From Gymnopus androsaceus JB14 (Eukaryota > Basidiomycota > Agaricomycetes > Agaricales > Omphalotaceae), in the NCBI GenBank assembly GCA_009733575.1, contig ML769384.1:437257-501256 (forward strand): a stretch of DNA of 64,000 nt, read 5' to 3'. How positions within the stretch are numbered: position 1 is the first letter of the stretch; the number at the start of each line of letters is the position of its first letter. A model generated the notes under the pieces. It was not told the DNA's origin. It was given only the letters and a program-made list of their open reading frames with translations, and made no database searches. Made by a program: the position numbers and the translations under genes. Positions 23,903-35,003 of the stretch are shown piece by piece.

Positions 23903-25330
23903 ATGTCGGTAGATCCAGCAATTGTCTATACGGCTTCGATGAACCCCTCTCGACGAGTAAAGGCTTCTCGGACGCTTCTTCCTCGTCAAACCTCGGTTCC
24001 AGCTGAGCAAGCTGCTACCGTGACCTCCGCAGAGCCTCCTACGAGTTCTGCTGCTCCCCCACCAGCCAAACGAGGTCGAAAACCTGGCTCCGGTTCGAAT
24101 TCGGGGTCAGGAGGCCTTTCCCGTACTGCACGGGAGACTCAGCGCAAGCTGAATCATTCTATTATCGAAAAGGCACGGAGAACGAAGATAAACGAAGCTC
24201 TAGCTGAACTCGCTAGATTGGGCGACCTGATTATTGGTAAAGGCCCGTCAGATCCCGATCCAGCGAAACCAGGCGACGAAGACGACGAAGTTGATGTTGA
24301 AGACGAAGACGATGACGATAAGGATGGAGATTATGGTTCGGCTTCTAGTCGAACGAGAACCCGCACTAAATCCAAAACCGCATCCACCTCCGATTCGACA
24401 AACTCGAAGGGAAAAGACAAATTCAAATTGGATATTCTCGTCAAGACGGTAGAGAACATGCAGATCTTACTGGACAAGGTCGGGAGGCTCGAAGCTGAGC
24501 TGAAGGACGCCAAGGCGGTCGAGTGTAGCAAGTGCATTGCGAGTGAGCTTGCGGGACCGGAGATGGATGTGGCGACGACGAAGAACAAGCGGAAGCGTCA
24601 TGCTGAAACCGTGGCTAACACGGAGGAAGACCAGAGAAGGCGCAGAGTCGCCCTACCATCGATTTCTTCATGGCTTCCAGACTCGCATTCCTCACCAGAT
24701 GCCTTTACCTCCCATCCTGGCCGTTCTCCTTTCGGTACACTGTCGCCTCGAACAATACCTTTCGACACTCAGATGCGGCTGCCTGCGTCTTACCTTCCCT
24801 CACCTCCCTCGTCGACGCAGTTCGCTCCCTCGGTCTTGACTTCATCGGGTGCAATGCCTGTCTTGGAGCTGGGCCCGTCGAGTGTTCCAGGAGCTTTTAA
24901 TTCAGCTCCTCCCTCCTCCGTGCCTCCTTCGGCAGACTCTGCTTCAATGTTTCCGGCGTTTCGAGAAAGGTCGGGATCCACTACGTCCACTAGCACTAGT
25001 GGCCGGGATAAAATCCCTTTCACTGCCCGCACACCGGAAGACGAGTCCGCTGCATCTTTGCTGTTGCATATAAGCTCGTCGCCTCCGGTCTTTACAACAG
25101 CAAGGACTAGAAAGAACTCGATGTTGGAAAGGGTAGAACCTATGTCGACGCCTATGCCGATGTCGATAGCTCCTCAGCCTGTATCCACAGACTCGCTGAA
25201 CTGGAGGGAAGAAAAGGAAGATCCATCGTTGAACGCGGATGGTCATAGATTCGAATCACTCTCATCCACCGGGGGTTGTCATTGCGCAGACCCCGAGCTC
25301 GATGTTGGGACTAGACAACTCCGGTTCTAG
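23903..25330 (+). CDS. bHLH transcription factor with long acidic loop
   Basis: Single-exon gene, 475 residues. After a Pro/Ala-rich lead with an AT-hook-like KRGRKPGSG (near residue 55), the basic region and helix 1 read RETQRKLNHSIIEKARRTKI and then NEALAELARL (about residues 73-102). The loop is unusually long, about 70 residues, and contains an Asp/Glu block (DEDDEVDVEDEDDDDKDGD) and a Ser/Thr stretch. Helix 2 follows (KFKLDILVKTVENMQILLDK, about 173-192). The basic part has the H..E..RR pattern needed for E-box contact. The rest is Ser/Pro-rich. Acidic-loop bHLH proteins of this sort are common in fungi, but the specific target is unknown. Confidence 0.85.
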   Translation: MSVDPAIVYTASMNPSRRVKASRTLLPRQTSVPAEQAATVTSAEPPTSSAAPPPAKRGRKPGSGSNSGSGGLSRTARETQRKLNHSIIEKARRTKINEALAELARLGDLIIGKGPSDPDPAKPGDEDDEVDVEDEDDDDKDGDYGSASSRTRTRTKSKTASTSDSTNSKGKDKFKLDILVKTVENMQILLDKVGRLEAELKDAKAVECSKCIASELAGPEMDVATTKNKRKRHAETVANTEEDQRRRRVALPSISSWLPDSHSSPDAFTSHPGRSPFGTLSPRTIPFDTQMRLPASYLPSPPSSTQFAPSVLTSSGAMPVLELGPSSVPGAFNSAPPSSVPPSADSASMFPAFRERSGSTTSTSTSGRDKIPFTARTPEDESAASLLLHISSSPPVFTTARTRKNSMLERVEPMSTPMPMSIAPQPVSTDSLNWREEKEDPSLNADGHRFESLSSTGGCHCADPELDVGTRQLRF

Positions 25331-25646
25331 GTTGAGTTAGTCCGAACTCTACATGTACGTATGTTATCCTTCTAGACATTAGACGTATAGTGTGATATCT
25401 CATGTATGATTTGGACGATTGTACAGTGGTGTAGCTTTATCCTCTCCATTTGGTGTACTTGTTGGGCTACTGCGGTTTTTTCTCCTTTACTTATGCTTAC
25501 TTATATCACTGTTCGGTGAGATCCCTCGTTCAAAATCAGTTCTCTATGATTATCCGGCCAGTTTCGAGCAGAACGTGTGTCATTATTATAATAAAGACTT
25601 CGGCGAGACTTGAAACAACTTCTTTCTACGTACCATGGTCCAGAAC
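25331..25646. other. Intergenic between convergent genes
   Basis: 316 bp, AT-rich, shared 3' flank of the bHLH and F-box genes. Nothing recognised. Confidence 0.4.
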
Positions 25647-27248
25647 TCACTCGTCCTCTTCTTCATCTCCTTCCACTGAATCCGATTCTCCACTGTTATC
25701 TGACTCCCCCTCATCATCCTCATCCTCTTCTCCTGACTCACGCTCCTCATTTTCGCCCTCCGCTTCATCACTGTCCCGCTCTAGCTCATCCCCTTCCAAA
25801 TATCCCAGCACACCAGTATCAAGGCGCAATCCAGCATCCACTAGGGGTGCTAGACGTTCTTGAATTCCTGAATACAAACGAGCATGATGTTTAGCCTCCC
25901 GCCTGCGGGCCTCTTCGAGCTCTTCACTTTCTTCGTCCCGATCGGGATAAGATCCATCAGAGAATACCGCATAATATAGGAACACATCTAGCAGGAGTGT
26001 AAACTGCTGCAGTCCTAGCACAGACCCCAAAGGGCTGATGGTGCATCTTGACTCCACCACGCGAGAAACCAACTCCTGCACTTTGCGCATTTGCCTCGAT
26101 TTTGTCCCGTAAGTGATGGTCAACGAAAGAAGACTGGGTGCTAGAGTGGGTTTCGCGGCTATAAGCTCACCATAGAGTGAGTCTGGGGTGTATGGGATGA
26201 AGGAGATGTGAGCAATCTCTAGATGTGAGATAGAGGGCACTGTGGAAATGATAGCCAAGGCGTCGTTCTTTTGGTAGCCTGACAATTTTAGACGTTGCAA
26301 GGAGGCTTTCGATACAGTTAGCATCAATGCAATCAGATCGGCAGGTTGATATAAGTTGCCTGATTTGTGCAATGCCATGACCTTCAGATTGGGAAAGCAG
26401 ACGGATAGGAATCCATCTCTATCAATAGATGAATGGGATATGAGGTTCAGTTCCACAAGATGTGTGTGGTGATAAGGAGAGTCGGATGACCAATGAGTTA
26501 CACCACTACCGTCTTTCTCTTTTCGGTATCCACGGATCGTGCATACTTGTAGCAGAGGGCACTGACAGAAAAGTTCTGCGAGAGAATTCCCTGTGTAGTA
26601 GAGGTTAATGCACGTGAGCGCCGGTGCTTCAATACTGAATGAATGTTCGATGGATCCAAAGAAGGAGGAAAGCTGGGGACAACGTCGAAAGATAGCTAGG
26701 AGATGACTTTCGCCAACGGCTAAGGCTCTGATGGATAACCTTGTGAGACAGGGAAAAAGATCTCCTTGCCTTGTAGCCAAATGAGTTTGGGCCACCTCCA
26801 GCGTCTGAGTAGTTATTGTCAACGAAACACGTTCCCATCTCTCTGAACAGTCAAGAAGCAAGTGCCACAACTGGAGAGCTTGCTGGAGAGACGAGGAGGA
26901 GGGTTTGTCGTCACGAAAACGGATATCCAAGTCAGCAGGACCTACTATCTTGAGTTTCAAAGGAGCATTCCCCGAGCGGGATAAATGCTGTATTATGACA
27001 TCGAGATTATGTGCATATTCCACGGAATAGAAACTTATATGCAGGGAAGAGAATAACTCTGGGAGAGCCAAAGCGATGTTTCTCCAGCGGGAGCAGACCT
27101 GCATTGGACGAAGTATCGGGTAATATTTCTCGTTGGACGAATCAACAGTGAGAGAATAGTCCCAATAAGAAGTGTATTGGCGGAAGACCTCGCATAAAAG
27201 TTCGGGAGGAAGAGACAAAATAGAGCATGCTCTATACATAGAGGTCAT
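25647..27248 (-). CDS. F-box/LRR protein with acidic C-terminal tail
   Basis: Intact single-exon ORF of 533 residues. The F-box lies at the very N-terminus (SILSLPPELLCEVFRQYT, then MQVCSRWRNIALALPELF), followed by repeated LRR-like strands (LTRLSIRAL, HLVELNLISH, LQRLKLSGY, ISHLEIAHI). The last 45 residues are almost all Glu, Asp, Ser and Gly (EESGEEDEDDEGESDNSGES type), a strongly acidic tail coded by GAGGATGAA-like triplets. It probably serves as an SCF substrate receptor. It belongs to a different F-box subfamily from the cluster at 53-57 kb: it has no 7-nt first exon and no GGGCGCTTA box. Start chosen at the first ATG of the frame. Confidence 0.8.
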   Translation of the reverse strand: MTSMYRACSILSLPPELLCEVFRQYTSYWDYSLTVDSSNEKYYPILRPMQVCSRWRNIALALPELFSSLHISFYSVEYAHNLDVIIQHLSRSGNAPLKLKIVGPADLDIRFRDDKPSSSSLQQALQLWHLLLDCSERWERVSLTITTQTLEVAQTHLATRQGDLFPCLTRLSIRALAVGESHLLAIFRRCPQLSSFFGSIEHSFSIEAPALTCINLYYTGNSLAELFCQCPLLQVCTIRGYRKEKDGSGVTHWSSDSPYHHTHLVELNLISHSSIDRDGFLSVCFPNLKVMALHKSGNLYQPADLIALMLTVSKASLQRLKLSGYQKNDALAIISTVPSISHLEIAHISFIPYTPDSLYGELIAAKPTLAPSLLSLTITYGTKSRQMRKVQELVSRVVESRCTISPLGSVLGLQQFTLLLDVFLYYAVFSDGSYPDRDEESEELEEARRREAKHHARLYSGIQERLAPLVDAGLRLDTGVLGYLEGDELERDSDEAEGENEERESGEEDEDDEGESDNSGESDSVEGDEEEDE

Positions 27249-27544
27249 CTCTGGTCGGAGACTGTGAGTAGAGCCAAGTAAGTTGTCTCAGCAAACCTTC
27301 TAGCATTTTGATCAAACAATGGGAACAATGCTCACTGTGAACTGGACTTGATATCAAGAAACTGAAGGAGTGCAGACCTATACGCGTTTGTATGAATGCG
27401 TCCAAGCACCAGGAAGCTTGGGAAGAGAGGTACAGAGAAGCGACAGAAATTACAACTGAAATGCAGAAAGGCCTTTTAGGACGACGCGCTGGTCTGAAGA
27501 CAAGAAGTGGCGTTGAGCGCTTAGCGTTTCTTTCTGCAACCACC
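27249..27544. other. Divergent intergenic region
   Basis: 296 bp between the F-box gene and the BRCT gene. A 110-codon antisense ORF here shows no motif. Confidence 0.4.
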
Positions 27545-28644
27545 ATGCTTTTCAACGGTCTCAAAGGTTTGCGCTATTGCAGAACTCTTGCGCTTGAATT
27601 TAACGTCTTGAAAAGCTTGCTTCAGTCCTTTGGTAGAAGGCTCTCTGCGATGTATCTGGGGTAGGTCCCACTACAATTGAACAATCAACTTGTTCGCTCA
27701 TGTTACTTCACAATCCAGTGCGCCATGGTGGCACGTTCATGCAATCCGAACAAGAGTTCTACCAGACTTCGTGTTTCTTTTGTGTTGGGATGGATGATCC
27801 ATGGGTCAGAAAGTGCGTCAAATTCCGGAATCGCTCGCGATTTTATTGATGCTTTATCGACAGGCTGTCTGAGAAGAGTGTAACTGTATGTCGCTACTTG
27901 AAACTTCTCAAAGATTCAACGAATGTTCCGATCATCATAGGTACTTCACGCTTCCTGGATCTCCCGCTGTGTTCAAGAGAAGTCGTCGATACCAGTTTCG
28001 CGTTTCGTGCTCGATGGTAAGCAGGACAAATTTTTCCAGTCCACTTGTGCATCTAACTCTCCAACAGATTATTTCAATCCTATCCAAATCGAACTTTTTG
28101 CACGACCACCTAGATCAAACCTCCGGTCTTTATCCTCCTCTACTGTTGATAAAGCTTCTGCTGCTTCTCCTTCTCCCCGTACCATAAACGAAACTGTCTC
28201 CCGTCTCAAACGACCTTTTTCTGATATGAACTCCCCTAATCAAGATGTTGATTATTCCCCAGGAAGGATTCCTCCTATCAAACGACAACGTATCGTCACC
28301 TTCTCGTCGCCAACCAGGATTCCGAAGTCATTTCATATCACTTCACCTACTAGCAAAACCAACGTTGAATCGATTCAGAACCGAATGGACGTATCTCAGA
28401 GATATGAATCGTCTGCATCATCATGCTCTAATTCACCTCTCAACAAATGTTCTCCCTTTCCCTCAATGCTGCAACCATTTCCCCTCATTGACCTTGGACG
28501 TGTGATATCTTTAACTCGACGGAGTTCCAAGCGAAATTCGAGACCGAGAAGCAAATTTCCGTTGAATATTCGGTGAGTAGCTCTATACCGAGCATACAAC
28601 ATTCATTCACCTATCTCAGAATCCAACCAATCTCATTCCATTGA
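27545..28644 (+). CDS. BRCT-domain protein
   Basis: Predicted 262-residue protein assembled from seven exons: 27545-27566, 27616-27660, 27719-27812, 27864-27885, 27941-28016, 28068-28572 and 28620-28644. The sum, 789 nt, is exactly in frame. The N-terminal part fits a BRCT fold: MLFNGLKACFSPLVEG, then RHGGTFMQSEQEFYQT, then VTVLHASWISRCVQEKSSIP with the conserved Trp, and VSRFVLDDYF. The remainder is Ser/Pro/Arg-rich with a basic KRPF and IKRQR cluster, suggesting a nuclear protein. Three exons are 22-45 nt, and the acceptor of intron 1 (GAAAAG) is weak. An open frame at 28652-28888 continues in similar composition and could be an alternative last exon in another phase. Partner and role unknown; BRCT proteins usually act in DNA-damage signalling. 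Confidence 0.6.
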
Positions 28645-29257
28645 CCCTCGCATGACCTTCTCGTCTTTCTGGAACCAAATTGCGAAACGGAGCACGAGCA
28701 GACCTATCGCAGCTGGCAGTAACACCGGAATCACAAGCAATGATTCCGTTATAGCGGTTTCATCCCTTCCCAAGATTTCCCTCTCAGTACCTTCTTCACC
28801 AGACGCTACCTCGCCCACGGTTTTCTTGCCTGGAAAAGTTCACTTGGGGAAGCCATTTTCAGCGGATGATCGTGATGGAATTCTGTAATATGCGCATGTA
28901 TTCAGGTTGGAAGGCTAAGCACCTAGATAATTTGTAATTTATACTCCAAGTTGCATGCTACTGCCATCACGATACCAATTTGGACTGCGACTGATGCATG
29001 CATTAGAAGTGACTTAATGAGGGTTGTATTACATACCTGGGTTCGGTCTGCAACCCGATCTATTTGGCTATTCCCATGTTCTACCTTAAGGATCTCATGT
29101 ATTTCTATCATATGTTTTGTTGACCCTTCTAGACGAAAAGCTATGGCGTCTAGTCTGCTATATCTCGCTTTGACCTTCGGGAAGAGGCCGGAGCTCCGGT
29201 TGATGGAACGGAACGTGATCGATTGATCGAGTCACCCGCTCTTTGCGACCTTTGAGC
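28645..29257. other. Intergenic region with uncertain downstream ORF
   Basis: Contains a 78-codon ORF (28652-28888, MTFSSFWNQIAKRSTS start, Ser/Pro-rich) that may belong to the BRCT gene. The remaining 370 bp hold the promoter of the aminotransferase gene. Confidence 0.4.
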
Positions 29258-30961
29258 ATGTACTCTTCACTTTTGAGTCGTTCCCTGCGTCTTCGGGGCT
29301 ATCGGCACACATATGGCTCTTCCTCATTTTTATCTGCGCGTCTCTACCAAACGGACGCAATGACAGGCGAGGTTGTGGCCTTGCCCAATATCCAGGCTAG
29401 TCAAATTTACGCGCAGCTTCAACATGGAAATCGGGCTGAAGATTCTGTCTTTGTTGTTGTTCATCCTTATAGCCGGACCGTCTACAATTCATCAAGACTG
29501 AGACGCCAAAAGCTCCTCCGCCGTCACAATCTCTTATGTTTGGGCATACTTTTGTGCGTAGCCAGTCCTTTTGTTTAAAAACATATCATAATCTCTTACT
29601 TAGACAGATCATATGCTCACAATTCCATGGAGCTCTTTAGAAGGGTGGGGAGTACCTAAAATTGAGCCTTGTGAGTCGACACGTTAATTGCCCACATCCA
29701 ACTTATGACCTTCGACACTACAGATGGTCCTCTCTCCCTCGAACCAAGCTGTACCGTGTTACACTATGCTCAGACTATTTTCGAGGGTATGAAAGCTTAT
29801 CGTGACGAACACGGCAAAGTCACCCTATTTCGACCCGATATGAACATGAAGCGGATGAACACCAGTGCTGCCAGGATTGCATTACCGGTATCTATCGTCC
29901 CGCTTTGCTCGTTGGGCTTATATTTACTCCTTTTTGACTTTTATAGACATTCAATGGAGATGCATTCTTGGATTTGATAAAGAAACTTATCCACGCCGAG
30001 AGAGACTGGATTCCGAGGGAACCAGGTCACAGTTTATACATTCGGCCCACTATGAGTACGTTTTAGTATTTTCTTCAACTTGATCTGATTGCTCATAAAT
30101 TGGTCCTCAAGTCGGCACGCAAAAGTTCATTGGCGTCGCCCCTCCCAGCGAAGCATTACTCTTTGTTATCTGTAGTCCTGTGGGTCCATACTATCCCGAT
30201 GGCTTCAAACCCATTGCGTTATACGGAACTACGGAATACATCCGTGCTGCTCCCGGAGGTAGGTTTTCATGGCGTTTTTATTTACAGAGTTGTTCACTTT
30301 TCGCAAGGTACTGGTGCTTATAAACTTGGAGTCAACTACGCTCCCGGAGTCATGCCTCAGAAGCAGGCTGCGAAAATGGGCTATGCTCAGAACTTGTGGC
30401 TTCATGGACCTGAACACTATCTCACAGAGGTATGCTGTCGGCTGTTTATATGTTTCTGGTATCTTATCTTTGTTAGGTGGGCACAATGAACATGTTCGTG
30501 GTGCTCAAGAAAAACGATGGCAGTGAGCAACACTCCATGTTCTTTTTTTTTTTGATTTGCTCATCCTGTCCAATTCAGCCATCGAACTTGTCACCCCACC
30601 GCTTGACGGTATGATCTTACCAGGTGTTACACGGGACTCGGTACTCGCTCTCGCTCGAGGTCATGCTTCCGGATCCTACAAAATCTCCGACCTTCCCGAC
30701 AAACTCGTCGTCTCGGAGCGGCCCATTACCATGGTGGAGATTCAGGAAGCAGAAGCGTCTGGAGCGCTTGTAGAGCTATTTGGATCTGGAACCGCCGCCG
30801 TTATCAGTCCAGTGAATAGGATTGGGTACCTCGGAAAGGACATACATATCCCCACTGGGGAGGATGGCATGGGTCCTGTTTCAAGGCCAATCTGGACAGA
30901 ACTAGTTGGTAGACAGATGGGAACTATTCCCAGTGACTGGAGTGTGCCCGTTACAGCTTAA
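29258..30961 (+). CDS. BAT1: Branched-chain amino acid aminotransferase, mitochondrial
   Basis: PLP enzyme (fold type IV) that exchanges amino groups between Leu/Ile/Val and their 2-oxo acids. The start [14 protein letters not shown] followed by Arg-, Ser- and Tyr-rich sequence looks like a mitochondrial presequence. Recognised segments in order: [82 protein letters not shown] with the PLP lysine region, [20 protein letters not shown] and [14 protein letters not shown]. Introns are short GT-AG; the junction between the presequence exon and the FIKTETP exon (somewhere between 29371 and 29481) is not resolved. The gene ends 147 bp before the start of the aconitase gene on the same strand. Confidence 0.93.
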
Positions 30962-31107
30962 TCTCTACGTAGAATACACTACAATAATTTTCAAAGACAA
31001 AAAATCCTCAGTCTGTTATTGGCTCAGAATCAGGTGATCGTGTCTGCAGTGCGGCCGAAGTTTTTTCTTGAAGTTTTGTCCTTTTCTTACGCTCCGAGTC
31101 CTTCACC

Positions 31108-34100
31108 ATGGTACGGCCAACTTTACGAGGCGTACCTTGGTCGCGATCTTTTGCAACTCATTCTTCTACCATCCCGAGAAATTACGCTTCCATCACACCT
31201 CCGTATCCGACTCTTATCCGTAATCTTGAACATGTTCGCAATGTCCTCAAAAGGCCTCTTACTCTCGCAGAGAAAATTCTATACAGCCATCTCACTGATC
31301 CTGTGAATGGGCTCGGGGATGGTGGACGTATTCGAGGGGAGTCATATCTGCAATTGAAACCTGAAAGAGTAGCTATGCAAGATGCATCTGCACAGTACGT
31401 TCTGAATGTTCATCCAAACTGATCTTACTCTTATGATTCTCTAGAATGGCTCTGTAGGCCTGCTTTCAAACTTTGAGAGATGAAATACTCAAGCATTGTT
31501 TAGTTTGCAATTTATGAGTGCTGGCCTAGACCAGAGTGCAGTCCCAAGTTCCATACATTGTGATCACTTAATTCAAGCATCGGAAGGTGCCAAAGCTGAT
31601 TTGGAGGTACGATCATCAACCTCGGACACGCACCGGAAACTTACGCCCACCAGTAGCGGTCTATTGTGTCCAACCAAGAAGTTTTCGAATTCCTGGAAAG
31701 TGCAGCCCGCAAATATGGTATCGAATTTTGGCGTCCAGGCTCGGGCATTATTCATCAGATTGTCTTGGAGAATTACGCTGCCCCAGGAATGTTAATGTGA
31801 GTAGAACCAGTCCTTGTCGATTAATCGTATCTGACTTTCAGTAGGCTTGGTACAGGTTAGCACATTTGAACGAATTTGTCTGGAGCTACCTTTATTTACC
31901 TTGACCGTCCAGACTCTCACACTCCTAATGCCGGAGGTCTCGGTATGCTTGCTATTGGTGTCGGTGGTGCCGATGCAGTTGACGCAATGACCGGGACGCC
32001 TTGGGAGCTGAAAGCACCCGAAATTATTGGTAAGTACATGTTGCTATTTTGTACCCATGGATTTCACTGATTCTGGACTTTGTTAGGCGTTCACCTTACT
32101 GGCAAACTATCAGGATGGGCTACCCCAAAGGATTTGATTTTACATCTTGCCGGTAGACTAACTGTGCGAGTAAGTTGAGAGCTAAACGTCAATTATTGCG
32201 ATACTAAGATTTTGTAGGGAGGCACAGGGAGAATCATAGAATACTTTGGACCTAGTGTCCATAGTCAATCTTGCACAGGTTTGTGCATATTTTTCGCCTT
32301 CTAGCTCGGCGTGTTAATGCTTTGCGGATTTCAGGTTTGGCCACCATCGCTAACATGGGTGCTGAGGTTGGTGCAACAACTTCGACTTTCCCATACACCA
32401 GCAACATGCAAAGCTACTTGAAAGCCACGGGACGTGGTCCCGTCGCTCAAGCGGCCGATGAAGCTGCTGCCCAAGGTTTCCTATCTGCTGACGAGGGTGC
32501 TGTGTACGATGAAGTTATCGAGATTGTGCGTATATGTGGTTTTCCACTGGGCAGCGTCATTGAACGCTCTGTAGAACCTTTCCGATTTGGAACCGACTAT
32601 TAATGGACCATTCACCCCCGACCTGGCTACACCGTTATCTAAATTTGGTGCTTTTATCAAAGAGCAAGGATGGAAAGACGAACTTTCTGCAGCTCTCATT
32701 GGTTCATGCACGAATAGCTCATACGAGGATATGGTAGGTACCTACTGTTTATTATAATGATTTTTACTCACTTTGTAAAGACTAGCGTTGCGGACCTCGC
32801 TCAGCAAGCCAAAGATGCGGGGCTAACCACTAAGGTAAAGTCAAGCTTCTTACTTGTGCATGCCTTGTTCTCAAAGAACGCTTTAGGTTTCTTTCCTCTG
32901 TACGCCCGGCTCTGAACAAATCAGGGCTACCATGGAACGCGATAACGTAACCTCTACACTTCAAGACGTCGGTGGTACAGTACTTGCTAATGCTTGTGGA
33001 CCTTGTATTGGCCAGTGGAAACGAGAAGACAAGAAAGGCGAAGAGAACGGTCAGTATTCTACTGCTGGATATCGCAATTACTGATCTGGGATGATAGCCA
33101 TTCTTACCAGTTTCAACCGGAACTTCAAATCACGGAACGACGGGAATCGGTATACTATGAACTTCCTTGCATCGCCGACTGTAGTCACTGCAATGGCTTT
33201 CTCCGGCAGCTTGTCTTTTAATCCAATGACAGACTCATTAACACTTCCCTCTGGCGAGCCTTTCAAATTTTCTCCTCCTATTGGCAAGGATCTTCCATCA
33301 ACTGGGTTTACGCCTGGAGACACCTCGTTTTACCCACTTCCAACCCCAGAACCTCAGCCCAATGCCGAGGTTATTATCAAAAAGGACTCGCAACGCCTTG
33401 AATTACTGGAACCATTCACCAGTCCTTTCGGCAACGGCGAGAATCTAGAGTTCCCACCGTTAAAAGTGCTCATGAGGGTTCGAGGTGAAAATTTTGTCAA
33501 TCTGGTTAGTTCCACTTACTGAGCTTGCTTTCGCGTTCCTAGGAAAATGCACTACCGACCATATCTCGGCAGCGGGCCCGTGGTTGAAGTATAAAGGGCA
33601 TTTAACTAATATTTCGGAGAATCTGCGTAAGCCATCTTGTTCGTTTCTCCAATTTCTCTTCTGACCAGTCGTGTCCAGTTATCACTGTACGTACGAAGGA
33701 GTTCCTTCATATATTCGTCACTCAATGCTGTCTAGGCTGTCAACGACGAAGGTGGCGATGTTAACGTCGCTTTCGATCACGATGCTCCCAGTGGAACAAC
33801 GGAGACGGATACCATACCCAACGTCGCCAAACGCATGAAGGCTAGGGATCAGCCTTGGGCTTTAGTCGTTGATGACAACTACGGAGAAGGTAGCGCCAGG
33901 GAGCATGCGGCTCTCCAGCCACGATTCTACGGTGAGCAATTATGGTATAGATATACGAAGGTATATTGACGACAACCAGGATGTAACCTCATTATCGCTC
34001 GGTCCTTTGCGCGGATCCATGAGACCAATTTGAAGGTACGTTTCTAGCCTGAAAAATCAAAGCCTTCTCCATCTCAATCTGTCACCAGAAACAAGGTGTT

Positions 34101-34340
34101 CTTCCCCTTTGGTTTGCGGACAAGGCCGACTACACACGCATTGGATCTGGAGATGTAATCCAAACAGTTGGACTGGCCGATCTCCTTGAAGGCAAACCTG
34201 ATGCAGTCATCATTCTCAAAGTAATCACTCGTGAAGGACAGACCTTCGAGATACCGACTAAACACACTATGTCTCCAGACCAGGTCAAATGGCTCCGTGC
34301 TGGTTCTGCTTTGAACTACATTCGTTCGATGATGAACTAG
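31108..34340 (+). CDS. Aconitate hydratase, mitochondrial (second, ACO2-like type possible)
   Basis: 4Fe-4S hydratase of the aconitase family. The N-terminus is a mitochondrial presequence ([20 protein letters not shown]). The protein keeps the family blocks [110 protein letters not shown] and [15 protein letters not shown], with cysteine ligands in SCTN-type and CGPCIG contexts. Two exons are tiny: 31845-31855 (11 nt) and 33679-33686 (8 nt, giving part of LITAV). All junctions restore the conserved frame. Several positions differ from standard Aco1 (for example HLTDPVNGL and the shortened [10 protein letters not shown] region), so it may be the Aco2-type enzyme used in lysine synthesis. That assignment is an inference. 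Confidence 0.9.
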
Positions 34341-35003
34341 TCTTTCAATCGAAAAGTACAGGTTTTGTACATGTCTAATCAGGATCGCTGTACATTTATG
34401 TACATTCAATGTACTGTATCAGTAGTGTTTGTCCGATCGAGTAATCTCAACCCTTTCTAACTTCCCGTCGAATGTCTTCACTGTAAGTGCACTGGACTCG
34501 GACAATCTCTCGATAAGCGATATATAGGATGAAACAATACGTAGACGAAGGAAGATCTGAAGATCAAGTTGGCCCGGGAGAGAAAAGTGACATCGGTAAT
34601 CGGTGGTTGAATGCATACCGCTAAAGAATTCAAGAAAAGGATGGTCCAAGCGAGGACCTGCGAAGGATATCAGTCGGGCCTGGGGGTCAGCTACCAGTAC
34701 TTAAGCTGATGCAATCATCACGGAGAAGACGGAAAGGAGAGAGGTTTCGGAGCGGCTTATGTCAAAGTTTAAGCGCCTAGCGCGTGCTAATGTTTCATGA
34801 GAATTTCAATCTGACCACCATCTTCATCTGACCAACATCTGCTTTACCTCTAGTTAAAGCAGCAAAGATTCACCGATGATCCACTGGAGACTTGGGCTAG
34901 ATTTACTGTAAATTCACCAACTATCTCGTCTTCTTTGTAAGTTTTCTATTTTATTCAAGGTTTTTTCCCCCTGAAGTTGTATTTTAAGTCGTGTGCTGCG
35001 TTC
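34341..35003. other. Intergenic, about 660 bp
   Basis: 3' flank of the aconitase gene and promoter of the Zn2Cys6 regulator gene. No recognised element. The ORFs antisense to the start of the regulator are shadows. Confidence 0.4.
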
